DNA of 64,000 nucleotides from Fereydounia khargensis (Eukaryota; Basidiomycota; Ustilaginomycetes; Urocystidales; Fereydouniaceae): NCBI GenBank assembly GCA_026413255.1, contig JAOCZO010000032.1, positions 50,793 to 114,792 of the forward strand, read 5' to 3'. Shown piece by piece: positions 55,975 to 64,000 of this stretch (position 1 is its first letter; each line of letters starts with the position of its first letter). The notes under the pieces were generated by a model. It saw only the letters and a program-made list of their open reading frames with translations, ran no database searches and was not told where the DNA came from. The position numbers and the translations under genes were made by a program.

Positions 55975-56670
55975 CTAGTTGGAATTCTTTGTACATTTTC
56001 CTGGGTCCATCACAGTGCCAAACTTGTATCGGCAGGAATATCCAGCCGGGCAGGCGCTTTTGAACACCACTGCTGACTCATCCCAAGACGAGGGGCAGCA
56101 GCCGGAGAGGAGGTCCGTACCAGCGCAACCGCTAATGAACATCTCGCTACTATAACCTTCAGTTTGACAGAGAGTGCCAGCATCCATATATCGCTTTCCG
56201 CCGGTCGTGGACAGCCTCTCTGTCTCCCAGAACTTGCCGCCGTAGAAACGCGTATTGAGCCAGTCGAATATATTGATCTTTGCGCCTTTTACCTGCTTGC
56301 AGGTTCCCAGTATGGTATCGTTAAACTCGAAGGCGCGGCAGGTGTAGTCTTTCGGACAAGGGCTCAGGAAAACAGTCGGAACTTTCCCATCTTTACTCCC
56401 ATCACGGGGGACGCAACCTGAGAGGAGCGAAGTACCCGCGCAGCCACCGATAGTGGTCGTCAAGTCGCCGTACCCGAGTTTTTTGCAGAGATCCCAGCTC
56501 ACGGTGAACCTGTAATCGCCTGGCACGGGATGTCTTTTTGCCGTCCAGAAGTTGCCATTGAAGTATTGCTTTTCGATTTCTTTGAAATTAGAGTCACCGT
56601 GACCATGTACGAAAGCGCTGAAGATCACGGCCGTGGCCAAGAGCATGACGAAAGCTGTGACCTGGATCAT
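55975..56670 (-). CDS. secreted two-module cysteine-rich protein, copy A
   Basis: 231 residues from ATG 56670, which opens a signal peptide (MIQVTAFVMLLATAVIFSAF). CATAAAAAGG about 115 nt upstream may be its TATA box. The mature part has two copies of one module. Module 1 (residues about 35-120) has YFNGNFWTAKRHPVPG, LCKKLGYGD, GGCAGTSLLSGCVP, VFLSPCPKDYTCRAF and a final GTC. Module 2 (about 140-231) has FYGGKFWETERLSTTGG, LCQTEGYSS, GCAGTDLLSGCCP, VVFKSACPAGYSCRY and GKC. Each module has six or seven Cys in the same order, probably disulfide-bonded. No named family recognised. Likely apoplastic. Confidence 0.8.
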   Translation of the reverse strand: MIQVTAFVMLLATAVIFSAFVHGHGDSNFKEIEKQYFNGNFWTAKRHPVPGDYRFTVSWDLCKKLGYGDLTTTIGGCAGTSLLSGCVPRDGSKDGKVPTVFLSPCPKDYTCRAFEFNDTILGTCKQVKGAKINIFDWLNTRFYGGKFWETERLSTTGGKRYMDAGTLCQTEGYSSEMFISGCAGTDLLSGCCPSSWDESAVVFKSACPAGYSCRYKFGTVMDPGKCTKNSN

Positions 56671-57192
56671 CGGGACAGTAAGGGCTACTGTTACAGGTAC
56701 CGTGGAATTTGGCTCGTGGAATTTAAGTACGAACGGGGATGTCGGAAGCAAAACGGGAATGCTGGGCATTTGATTTTTGCCCTTTTTATGCTTTTGATGA
56801 GGCTTCACCTCTCGCCTCTCTTCGTAGGACCGCCAGCGCATGCCCAAGTGCTCGGGGCTGGCAGCCGACACCGTTGTTTCTCAACCAGACATTGGGCGTT
56901 GGAAAATGTGCACGGCAGTTGCATTCAATTTCAATTCCCCTGTCCCTGAAAAAGGCTGTTGGCTACAGCCGGATGAGAGGAGCCTTTGGGGTTAACATTC
57001 CCTCGATGATAATGGACCGAGAATCAGGAATATGGCTGTATTCCGTAGTACAGACGCTAATAGCAAGGAATATGACCGGTTTGGGTGGGATCGCATCCGA
57101 GAGAGAGTCATATCAATCGTGGACAAGACTTTGCGTATGCCTTCGCTGCCTTGAGCACCTTGAGCTAATGGTGCAGCAGAGATGCAGAGATT
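56671..57192. other. intergenic region, part of the tandem duplication
   Basis: Upstream region of copy A and 3' end of copy B. The segment at about 56830-57040 (CTCGGGGCTGGCAGCCGACA and ACCGAGAATCAGGAATA) recurs about 1.2 kb further on, beyond copy B. Confidence 0.6.
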
Positions 57193-57888
57193 TTAATTGG
57201 CATTCTGCGTGCACTTTCCACGATCCTTATGGTGACTGGTTTGGTAGCGGCAGGAATATCCAGTTGGGCAGGCGCTTGTGAATACTACCGCTGGTTTCGT
57301 GCCCTCGGTTGTTCTGCAGCCAGCGAGTAGATCAGTACCAGCGCATCCGCCAAGGTATTGATAGCTATCGTAACCTTCGGCTTGACAAAGAGAGCTAGCA
57401 TCCAGATATTCCTTTCCACCTGTTGTGTGCTTTCTCTCCTCCTCCCAGAACTTGCCGCCGTACCACCGTGTGTTGCGATCTTCAAACTCATCGTAAGGAG
57501 TGCCACCAATATGCATGCATTGGCCGCGGTTCCAGCCGTACGGAAGCGAGCGACACGTATGGCCTTTTGGGCAGGGGCTCAGGAACACAGTGGGAACTTT
57601 CCCATCTCGTTTCCCAGAGTATGGGACGCAGCCTGAGAGGAGGGAAGTGCCCGCACAGGCGCTCAAGGACTTGAGCTTGTCGTACCCCAGTTTTTCACAG
57701 AGGTCGAAGGCCGCATAGTATCTCAAGTCACCTGGCACGGATTGTCTCTTGCCTGTCCAGAACTTGCCGTTAAAGTACTCCTTGTCAGTGTCTTTGAAAA
57801 CATTGTCCAAGTAATCGTCGCCATGAGCGGAAATGCTGAGGATGACGACAATGGCTGAGAGTGTGATGAAAGTGGTGACTTTAACCAT
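57193..57888 (-). CDS. secreted two-module cysteine-rich protein, copy B
   Basis: 231 residues, the same length as copy A, from ATG 57888 (MVKVTTFITLSAIVVILSIS signal). Module 1: YFNGKFWTGKRQSVPG, LCEKLGYDK, ACAGTSLLSGCVP, VFLSPCPKGHTCRSL, GQC. Module 2: WYGGKFWEEERKHTTGG, LCQAEGYDSYQYLGGCAGTD, LLAGC, VVFTSACPTGYSCRY, GKC. Most cysteines and the FW, GY and GCAGT motifs are the same as in copy A, while the linker and loops differ strongly, as expected of secreted proteins under diversifying pressure. Same strand and spacing as copy A. Confidence 0.82.
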   Translation of the reverse strand: MVKVTTFITLSAIVVILSISAHGDDYLDNVFKDTDKEYFNGKFWTGKRQSVPGDLRYYAAFDLCEKLGYDKLKSLSACAGTSLLSGCVPYSGKRDGKVPTVFLSPCPKGHTCRSLPYGWNRGQCMHIGGTPYDEFEDRNTRWYGGKFWEEERKHTTGGKEYLDASSLCQAEGYDSYQYLGGCAGTDLLAGCRTTEGTKPAVVFTSACPTGYSCRYQTSHHKDRGKCTQNAN

Positions 57889-58727
57889 CGAGACAGTAGC
57901 GGGCACTGTAATCGGTCCCGTGACTGGCTGGAATCTGACTTGTTGGAAGCAAGAAAGGGAATGATAGACGTTTGTCCTTGCTTTTTGAACGTTTTCGCTG
58001 AGGCTGTACATCTCGCCTACTTCTCTCCGCCAGCGTACATCCAAGTGCTCGGGGCTGGCAGCCGACACCGTTGTGTCAACCAGGCGTTGGGCGTTGTTAC
58101 ATGTATACAGTACAAGAAAATGAGCACAGCGGTTGCCCTAAATTTATTTTCACTGTTCCTGGCCAGGGCTGTTACAGTAGTTTCAGCGGGATGGAAAGAG
58201 CCTTTGTGTGCAATGCAATATTCCCAGCCAAAACTCCCTCAACGATAATCAACCGAGAATCAGGAATAGCTAACAGGACATGGACTAAGGTAGACTGTGG
58301 GAACCGTCTCCCCATCTTGTGCTCCACAGCTGGGCAGAAGCTTGCGACCTCAAAGAGTCCATCAAAAATCTCAGAGACCTCAATCGGTTTCAAGGCTTGC
58401 TTGTTTCAAACTCCGCGGAAGCCTTGAACAGTACTGTACAGTATGAACGCTCAGCCCAACATCTTACAACTCAGAAACGCCTCTCATGAAGTGGCATGTG
58501 GACAAGGCATTTGGTTGGCTTACCCCTTTGGCTAGCCTAAATAATGTAGCCTCAAGCCTTTTGTGGGGATGATACTGTACTTGCCAACAAATCCAGATGC
58601 GTTGCGGCCAGAGAGGATCTCGCATCGTTGAAAGTTGGTATCCAAGTTTAGACCAACAATGGGACAGGGATAGTGTGTAATTGGCGGACGACCTCCTTGG
58701 CAATGTTGACTGAAGGATTATCACTGG
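57889..58727. other. duplicated 5' flank of the cysteine-rich genes and spacer
   Basis: The part at about 58030-58270 repeats the flank of copy A (CTCGGGGCTGGCAGCCGACA; ACCGAGAATCAGGAATA) about 1.2 kb away. This shows that the duplicated unit included about 370 bp upstream of the gene. The rest has no supported gene. Confidence 0.6.
58432..58443. repeat. perfect palindrome TACTGTACAGTA
   Basis: 12 bp self-complementary site within ACAGTACTGTACAGTAT, identical in core to the palindrome at 44138. A half site GATACTGTACTT lies at about 58569. Confidence 0.7.
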
Positions 58728-59261
58728 TCATGTTGAGGAAATTGCCCACCAAGCTTTGCAGAGATAGGGAGGCGCCACTGTATTGAGGACTCGGCTGAAA
58801 ATACGAACTTGAGCATCAGTGGTGATCTCAGGGTGAGTATGAACTGCAACTTGAAGCCTCTTGAAGAACTCTTCCGCAGTGCCACTCCTTGCGACTGACC
58901 AGGCTCTTGAGGACCTTCCTAGTCGAACATGGACGTACTGGCCTGGACAATCAATTACAGGTTGAAGATGCTCCTCGCTCAAGGCAGGTGTGTAGTAGTC
59001 GTAGGCATCACCAAGCAGAGACGTTGCTTCTCTGACTGTCCTTACCTGTCGGCACATGACAATCAAGCCGAACAGGAGGCGGACAACAAAAGAGTTGCAA
59101 AGCTTCTGAGATTGCTCAGCGTCCACATGTCCCTCACAGGACGCTGCTTTAGTGTCGTAGTAGTCCTCAAGCTCTTCAAGTGAAGGAAGCGGCTCAAATC
59201 CAGAAGGCTGGCATGGGACCCTGTCATGGCAAAATGAAGCTTTGCTTCCTGCAAAGTTCTG
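58728..59261 (-). other. unrecognised open frame, possible gene fragment
   Basis: 178 codons open on the minus strand between TAA at about 59264 and TGA at 58728. Amino-acid usage is protein-like: CQPSGFEPLPSLEELEDYYD, FVVRLLFGLIVMCRQVRTVR, LLGDAYDYYTPALSEEHLQP and CKAWWAISST. There is no good ATG near the 5' end. TTTGCAG at about 59252 could be a splice acceptor, so this may be the last exon of a longer or decayed gene. I cannot assign a family. Confidence 0.4.
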
Positions 59262-59816
59262 TTACAGGGCTGCGCGTTAGGCCAACGACCAGGGCTAGAT
59301 GTTGCAGAGAAAAGGAGATACTTCCTTTCACCAGCTCTTGTTTAAATCATTTCAAAGATCAAGACCAGGATTTGTGTCTCTTCGTATTGAGTGGCTGGAG
59401 GCCAATACAGTCACGCGCGGATGTTGATACAATTCGATGCGTAGCAGGGACACGCGTGCTCAGCCCCGAGGGCAACGGAACGCCAACGCCAACGCCCACT
59501 CCAACAAAATGAGCAGAACACACTACGCAACAGGTGTAGAGTGATTGGCCTCGGGGCTTCGCTCGTTCACGGTGGCGATATTGAATACTGTGACCTCTGA
59601 GAAAGACTCACGCGGGATGCATTCAGGAAGTGCACGGAGGGAAAGGAACTGCAACTTGAATTAAAGACACCTCAATCACAAGCTCGGGACTGACTGCAAT
59701 AGAGCCAGACATGCTTCGACGATGGAAAGACAGACAACGAGTGTCAGAGCTTTCCAGGTGCTTGCACCATCTTCAGGGAAAGATCAAGCTGCAGGCGCTA
59801 GGTTCGGAGGGAAGAA

Positions 59817-60556
59817 CTACTTTGGATTCTTTGTGCAAGACCCGTTGGACACTGACAGAGGCACCTCCCAACGACAGGAGTACCCAGATGGGCAGGTGCT
59901 TTTGAAGACGACCGGCATTCCTTTGACGTTAAAGCAGCCAGAGAGAAGCTTGGTACCTCCGCATGCACTCAGGTAATATAATCCTTCGAAACCTTCTTCC
60001 TTACAGACCGTAGAGGCATCCATGTAAGATTTTCCTTGAGTTGTTGGCAGCCTCTCCAACTCCTAGAACTTGTCGCCAAACCACTGTGCGTTGTAGAAAT
60101 CGAATGGTTTTACACTGTCGGGGTCATTTGGGGCGCACCATCCTTGCCTGTAGACTACCGAAGACAAAGAGTTTACCTTTTTTTCGGGCTGTGTAAAGGA
60201 AACGTAGCTCCACTCCTTCGGACAGGGACTAAAGAAAACAGTTGGGTTTTGTCCAACCGTAGAAGAAGAAATGCATCCTGAAAGAAGCTTGCCATTGGAA
60301 CAAGTGCTGATGTAATGGGTTGGGTCATATCCCATTGATCTGCAAACATTGTCGAGATTAGAGAACCTCAAGCCATCGGGCACGATAGTTGCCGTCTGAG
60401 TGAAGAATTTTCCGTCAAAGTATTTGCTGTTGACTTGGTCGAATGTCGGGCGCTAGGATTGCCCAAGCCCTCGACCATGTTGGCTTGAGCAGTTCCCACC
60501 ATCGTGATGAGTAAGATCATATGGTAAACAGCGAGGAAGAGAAAGATTCGTACCAT
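59817..60556 (-). pseudogene. cysteine-rich two-module secreted protein, copy C, broken
   Basis: Starts with a signal peptide (MVRIFLFLAVYHMILLITMV). About 35 codons on, the frame that carries the module (YFDGKFFTQ, VCRSMGYDP, CSNGKLLSGC, VFFSPCPKEW) is shifted relative to the signal peptide, at about 60440-60470. Module 2 is interrupted by TAG at 60065-60063, exactly where the sibling genes have the Trp of the KFW motif. It then continues in frame (LERLPTTQGKSYMD, VCKEEGFEG, CGGTKLLSGC, VFKSTCPSGYSCRW) to TAA 59817. One frameshift plus one nonsense change make it a pseudogene. TATATATA near 60672 is a remnant TATA element. Confidence 0.82.
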
Positions 60557-60716
60557 CCTGACGGAAGAACAGGCAGAATATTCAGTGACAAGGTGAGATG
60601 GACTTTGAGGGAGCTAGAGAGACTTGTTAGAAGCGAAGAGCCTGGCTAACTCTGCACCTGCCCTCTACTGTATATATAAGATTCGAAAGTGGCCTAGTCT
60701 GTGCCTCGTGCTGCTT

Positions 60717-60736
60717 TGTACAGTATATACAGTACA
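60717..60736. repeat. TGTACAGTATATACAGTACA repeat
   Basis: Two ACAGTA units in direct order around TATA, upstream of copy C. Part of the dispersed TACTGTA family. Confidence 0.6.
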
Positions 60737-60807
60737 TTCGTGCCGAAATGGATCATCGTTGACAAGTAACGGATGTCTGCACATTGCAGCTTGCAACACG
60801 GATGTAA

Positions 60808-60935
60808 ACCCGTGGCCCCGAGGGTATCGGAGGCGTCAACACTTGGCCTCGAGCAGACGGGAAATATGTGCGTATCGCCCCGAGCGTACTACAGACGCCA
60901 ACACTTGGCCCCGAGGGTACTACAGGTGCCTATAC
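60808..60935. repeat. degenerate GC-rich tandem repeat
   Basis: The stretch TGGCCCCGAGGGTAT...GGCGTCAACACT is followed by TGGCCTCGAGCAGACGG, then CGCCCCGAGCGTACTACAGA, CGCCAACACT and TGGCCCCGAGGGTACTACAG. The unit is roughly (T/C)GGCCCCGAG-GTACTACAG-CGCCAACACT, in about three imperfect copies. Origin unknown; it is more GC-rich than its surroundings. Confidence 0.6.
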
Positions 60936-61122
60936 CCATGCCGGTGCTAAGGCAATACGAATTAAAGTGCACTGCCACCAGAGAGGAGTTAAAGGCCTTG
61001 AAGCACTGCGCCGAAATTTCAGTGTTTGGGCAGGGAACGTCTCTCGCACAACCAGCACCAGCTGACAATGCAAATGACAAAGGATGACTTTGCATTGCCA
61101 CAAGAATCCGCTGTGAACACGT

Positions 61123-62067
61123 TTGTGGTCCAATCGTTCTCTAGTGTTTCCTTTGCGAATCTTCTTGCTACAAGGAATCAGCTTCCCCATAGAGCCAGAT
61201 AGTGCCTATTGTCTAAGCACAATTGAACAGAGAGCGAGCATGAGGGAGAGAATGACAAAGACATCTTGTTTACCTCTATTTGTATGCCTTGATGCCGAGT
61301 CATGGGGACCAAAAATTCATCTGAACTTCTCGGAGCAGCGGCACTCAGGCTTTGCACCACCACTTGACCCAGCAACCATTCTCACGGAGAGGTCCCCAAT
61401 GACACCAGGCTTCTCTCCACTGGCGTTTCTTCATACGGACGAGGCAGGTGCACTTTCGCAACACTACGCTTCAAAAGATGCTCCACATCCTGACCCAACT
61501 TACAACATCGAGCCTCACCTTCTCCATCATGCCGAGAACTTCTACGACATGTCTCGATTCCTTGATTCTGACTATTGCCGCTTCCTCGACGTCAAGGTGA
61601 TCTTGTCAACAAGAAGGCCCACGTTGGACAAGGCAATGCCTGTCATTTGGGATGACAAGATTGGCAAATGGGCACAGCATTGACATCCGGATCTCCTGCT
61701 GACTTCTGTTCATTGGAACATGACTAAAAGCCGATTCTTTACACATCTCTCTCGCAAGCTTCTACAGTACGCAATCTTCATCCATCAGACTGCTAGTCAA
61801 GTCATTCACGATGAAGAAGCAGAAAAGATTCTGGCAAAGATTGAAGAAATTTTGGAGCTTCACTACATATCAGGAGACGTTAAACTGTTTGGGAACCTCA
61901 GTCAGAATCAAGCAATTGATTATTACGATCGATTTGGTCCAAGTTCCATCAAAAATCTGGCAAAGAGGGTTCGGAATGGCTTGTCACGGACGACTGGAGT
62001 CCTTGCCTGCCTGGACTCTTACTCCAAGCCAGCCGTATCCAGATTGGGAGCAGAAATCGAATGGTAA
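61123..62067 (+). pseudogene. unrecognised degenerate coding region
   Basis: One frame is open for 187 codons to TGA 61681, then continues in the same frame for about 127 codons to TAA 62065. Protein-like segments: SCLPLFVCLDAESWGPKIHL, HLLHHAENFYDMSRFLDSDY, CRFLDVKVILSTRRPTLDKA, PVIWDDKIGKWAQH before the stop, then FFTHLSRKLLQYAIFIHQTA and IEEILELHYISGDVKLFGNL. The internal TGA may replace a Trp codon. No clear ATG or splice signals, and no family recognised. Probably a relic of a multi-copy or mobile gene. Confidence 0.45.
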
Positions 62068-62552
62068 TGGAGACACAGCTGATGAGACCAGACGAAGGAA
62101 TGCTAGATCACCATCAAGAGATCAACATCGATGGTGAAATGTCCCTCCGCTGCCATCACCCTCCATTTGGTCAAGCTGACGAGGACGTCCTCGAGAGACT
62201 TGTCTTGGCAAGTAGCCTCGTGCGATTAGAGTGGACGCGCGACATGAGGAGTGCGCACCACCGTCGCCGCCCAGAGGAAGCGCCTTCGTCAATGCGGGCA
62301 AGCGCCTCGCTGACTGGCTCGCGGTTGAGTGTGGACCGCGTCTCTCCCGAGAGCGGTGGCAGTGGAGGTAGTGAGCTTAACGGCGCAGGCGCAGCTCGGG
62401 GTGCCTCGACGTCATTGTTGAGCGTGGCTGGGGACGACATGAGCAGCCACGCGCCGGGCTTGCGCCCAGGTGAACCTTTGTTTGCTGAAGAAGACGTGTC
62501 AGGTGCTTGGAAAGGATGGGTCGAAATACAAGCTTATAAAGGATCGGCTTGA
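62061..62552 (+). other. open frame after the degenerate region, possibly its continuation
   Basis: About 160 codons in another frame, directly overlapping the end of the preceding fragment: RCHHPPFGQADEDVLERLVL, then SMRASASLTGSRLSVDRVSP and a GSGGSELNGAGAARGAST run, ending VEIQAYKGSA. It is much more GC-rich than its neighbours. It could be the 3' part of the same decayed gene after a frameshift, or chance. Low confidence. Confidence 0.3.
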
Positions 62553-63389
62553 CAAAGTCCCCAACAGAAACGTCCTTACTATGGAAACATACAACTGCCT
62601 GTTGTAGATCTGCAGGCTTGGTGTTGACAGTGACCATCTGCTCGTGGCTGGTTCAGGGCTTGCAAGACGATGATCCCGAGCACCGTCGGAATGCTGTAGC
62701 ATCTTATTGTGAGGTTTATGTTTGTTTCAGCTACAATCTTCTTCCCCTTCCGTTTGCATATGCTTGGTGTGACTATGCTTATTTGGGCCCATCATAACAT
62801 TGTGGGAAAGAATCACTTCCGAAAATGATACAGCAGAATGGTGAGACCACTCGAGACGAGCCATCATTTGGTTGGAGTTTGACACACATTTGAGGAGGTT
62901 AAGAGGAGGTTTGAGGCGGATAGGTCAAGGAATGTGCCAAGTCGTTGTGGTGTCCTCGGGTGTTGTCTTCTAGGTGGCGAAGGGGACAACAGCAGATTTG
63001 GAGCAAGGCAGGGATATACTGTACTGTAGCGTCAGTGGCCTCCATATGCGCCCATCTGGCCTTCACACATCTTCTTGCCACAAGCGACAACCAAAATGGC
63101 AAGACAAAGAGTCATTATTCTCACAGCTCAACTAAATTGGCATTTTATATGAAAAGAAACATCGAGTGTATTGGTCGCAGGAAGATGAGAGGGAACACTG
63201 TGTAAAGACTTGGGAGGGGATGAACCTTGGGTTGACTGTCTGGCATCGGCGTAGACAGCGAGGAACATGATCGCTGGCGTGAAGGCATGCTGTAAATACC
63301 GGAGAACAAGAAACACCTCAATTTGTCAATGCGCCTGCAGAAGCCAGTACACTATGCTGAGCAAAACCTACCATTGGGGAAAAAGGGCA
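62553..63389. other. spacer with no supported gene
   Basis: Relatively AT-rich DNA with one TATACTGTACTGTA site at about 63014. Nothing else recognisable. Confidence 0.45.
63014..63027. repeat. TATACTGTACTGTA motif
   Basis: Two direct ACTGTA units; another member of the dispersed motif family of this block. Confidence 0.55.
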
Positions 63390-63769
63390 TCAGTTCCTGG
63401 TGCAGTAGCCAAACCATCCGACCCTATCCGTGTTCCAGCGACAGGAGTATCCATCGGGACAATCGGTGAGGAAAGCAACAGCGTCGTGATTTGCGCCTGC
63501 GGGCGTGCAGCCTGAGAGGAGTTGAGTACTGATGCATCCGCCTATATAATCTACGAGATCGTACTGTATCCCTCATTGCTGCAAAGCACGCCAGCTTCGA
63601 GGTACTTCTTGCCATTTGGTAAATGTGACCTTGGATACGTCCAGAAACTGCTCTTAAAGTACGTCGCTTCGACGCGAGCAAACATTTCATCTCCTCGACT
63701 GACTTGCACAAACGTGCTGAGAAGAACGCCAAGAGTAGCTTTGGCGACGGAGAAGGCGATTTGAACCAT
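63390..63769 (-). pseudogene. cysteine-rich secreted protein, single-module copy D, frameshifted
   Basis: ATG 63769 opens a signal-like segment (MVQIAFSVAKATLGVLLSTF). One module follows: YFKSSFWTYPRSHLPNGKKY, VLCSNEGYSTIS. A stop (TAG, about 63551) comes in this frame, while the rest of the module (GGCISTQLLSGCTPAG, FLTDCPDGYSCRW, YCTRN) is in another frame and ends at TGA 63392-63390. A one-base indel near 63550-63560 explains it. Only one module is present, unlike copies A-C, so it may represent the ancestral single-module form or a deletion product. GTACTGTATCC lies at the break. Confidence 0.75.
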
Positions 63770-63956
63770 AATGACTTGAGAGGCAATCGGCGACAGATTC
63801 CGATTGACTGTTGGGTGCGGGAGGAGTGGAGGAATGTCGAGGCCTGAAGGAAGCTTGAACAATTGAAGGAGAAAGGGGAAGGACCTGACTGCTGCCCTTT
63901 GTATAGGTCTTGGCAGCCTCCTTCGAGTCTGTATCTTCCGAGGAAAGGAGGGGGGT

Positions 63957-63958
<2 letters not shown>

Positions 63959-63995
<37 letters not shown>
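63959..63995. repeat. poly-G tract (37 G)
   Basis: Uninterrupted G37, preceded by GGAGGGGGGTGAGG and followed by AAAGA at the window end. Real or a sequencing/assembly artefact (see findings). Confidence 0.9.
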
Positions 63996-63996
<1 letters not shown>

Positions 63997-64000
63997 AAGA

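Noticed and set aside
56671-58068. In-frame MSAASPEHL extensions upstream of the two Cys-module genes
   Set aside because: Similarity is explained by the duplicated flank. The ATGs at 56670 and 57888 open clear signal peptides, and a possible TATA element of copy A falls within its extension.
1-64000. CRISPR arrays, bacterial operons, rRNA
   Set aside because: Spliced fungal genes throughout; no regularly spaced repeats and no rRNA-like stretches seen.
1-64000. tRNA genes
   Set aside because: I looked for GGTTCGA-type B boxes with matching arms and found none convincing. A covariance-model scan would be needed to exclude them.
63901-64000. Telomere at the window end
   Set aside because: No TTAGGG-type repeats; the run is G only and ends with AAAGA.

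Overview
The window is eukaryotic and fungal, and reads as a basidiomycete smut (Ustilaginomycotina, most likely Ustilaginales). The reasons are short GT-AG introns (about 55-100 nt) with CTRAC-type branch sites, dense intron-containing housekeeping genes, and tandem families of small secreted proteins of the kind found in smut effector clusters. The species cannot be named from sequence alone. Gene models were built by hand from reading frames and splice signals. All are consistent in phase, but none is checked against transcripts.

Region 1 (1-35.3 kb) is conserved housekeeping sequence: a MetE-like fragment, an EI24-domain membrane protein running in frame into a UreD urease chaperone, transaldolase, an ERG26-like sterol dehydrogenase, a TMEM184/OST-alpha membrane protein, eIF1A, YIF1, QCR7, protoporphyrinogen oxidase followed by an NDUFAF7-like methyltransferase, a large Zn2Cys6 regulator, HBS1, an MIF4G-like protein, a small protein with a repeated FRPTRRVR motif, and an NtaA-like flavin monooxygenase.

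Region 2 (36.8-46.9 kb) is accessory. After a secreted type-B carboxylesterase come seven same-strand, intronless paralogues (39.6-46.0 kb). Each has a signal peptide and a roughly 150-residue, almost cysteine-free, probably helical mature part. Each has a TATA box about 65-90 nt upstream of the ATG, often TATAAAGAC. Two of the seven carry a single in-frame TAG. A further secreted protein with a dibasic run follows on the other strand.

Region 3 (47.8-55.8 kb) returns to conserved genes: AP-1 beta-adaptin, the ankyrin-DHHC palmitoyltransferase AKR1, and a ten-exon MFS sugar transporter.

Region 4 (55.9-64 kb) is accessory and decaying. It holds a second secreted family built from a duplicated cysteine-rich module: two intact 231-residue copies in a roughly 1.2 kb tandem duplication, and two broken copies. 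Between them lie unrecognised degenerate reading frames, a short GC-rich repeat, several TACTGTAC-type palindromes and a terminal run of 37 G. Regions 2 and 4 together look like a fast-evolving effector locus by birth and death of duplicates. They are the most likely place for an undescribed system.
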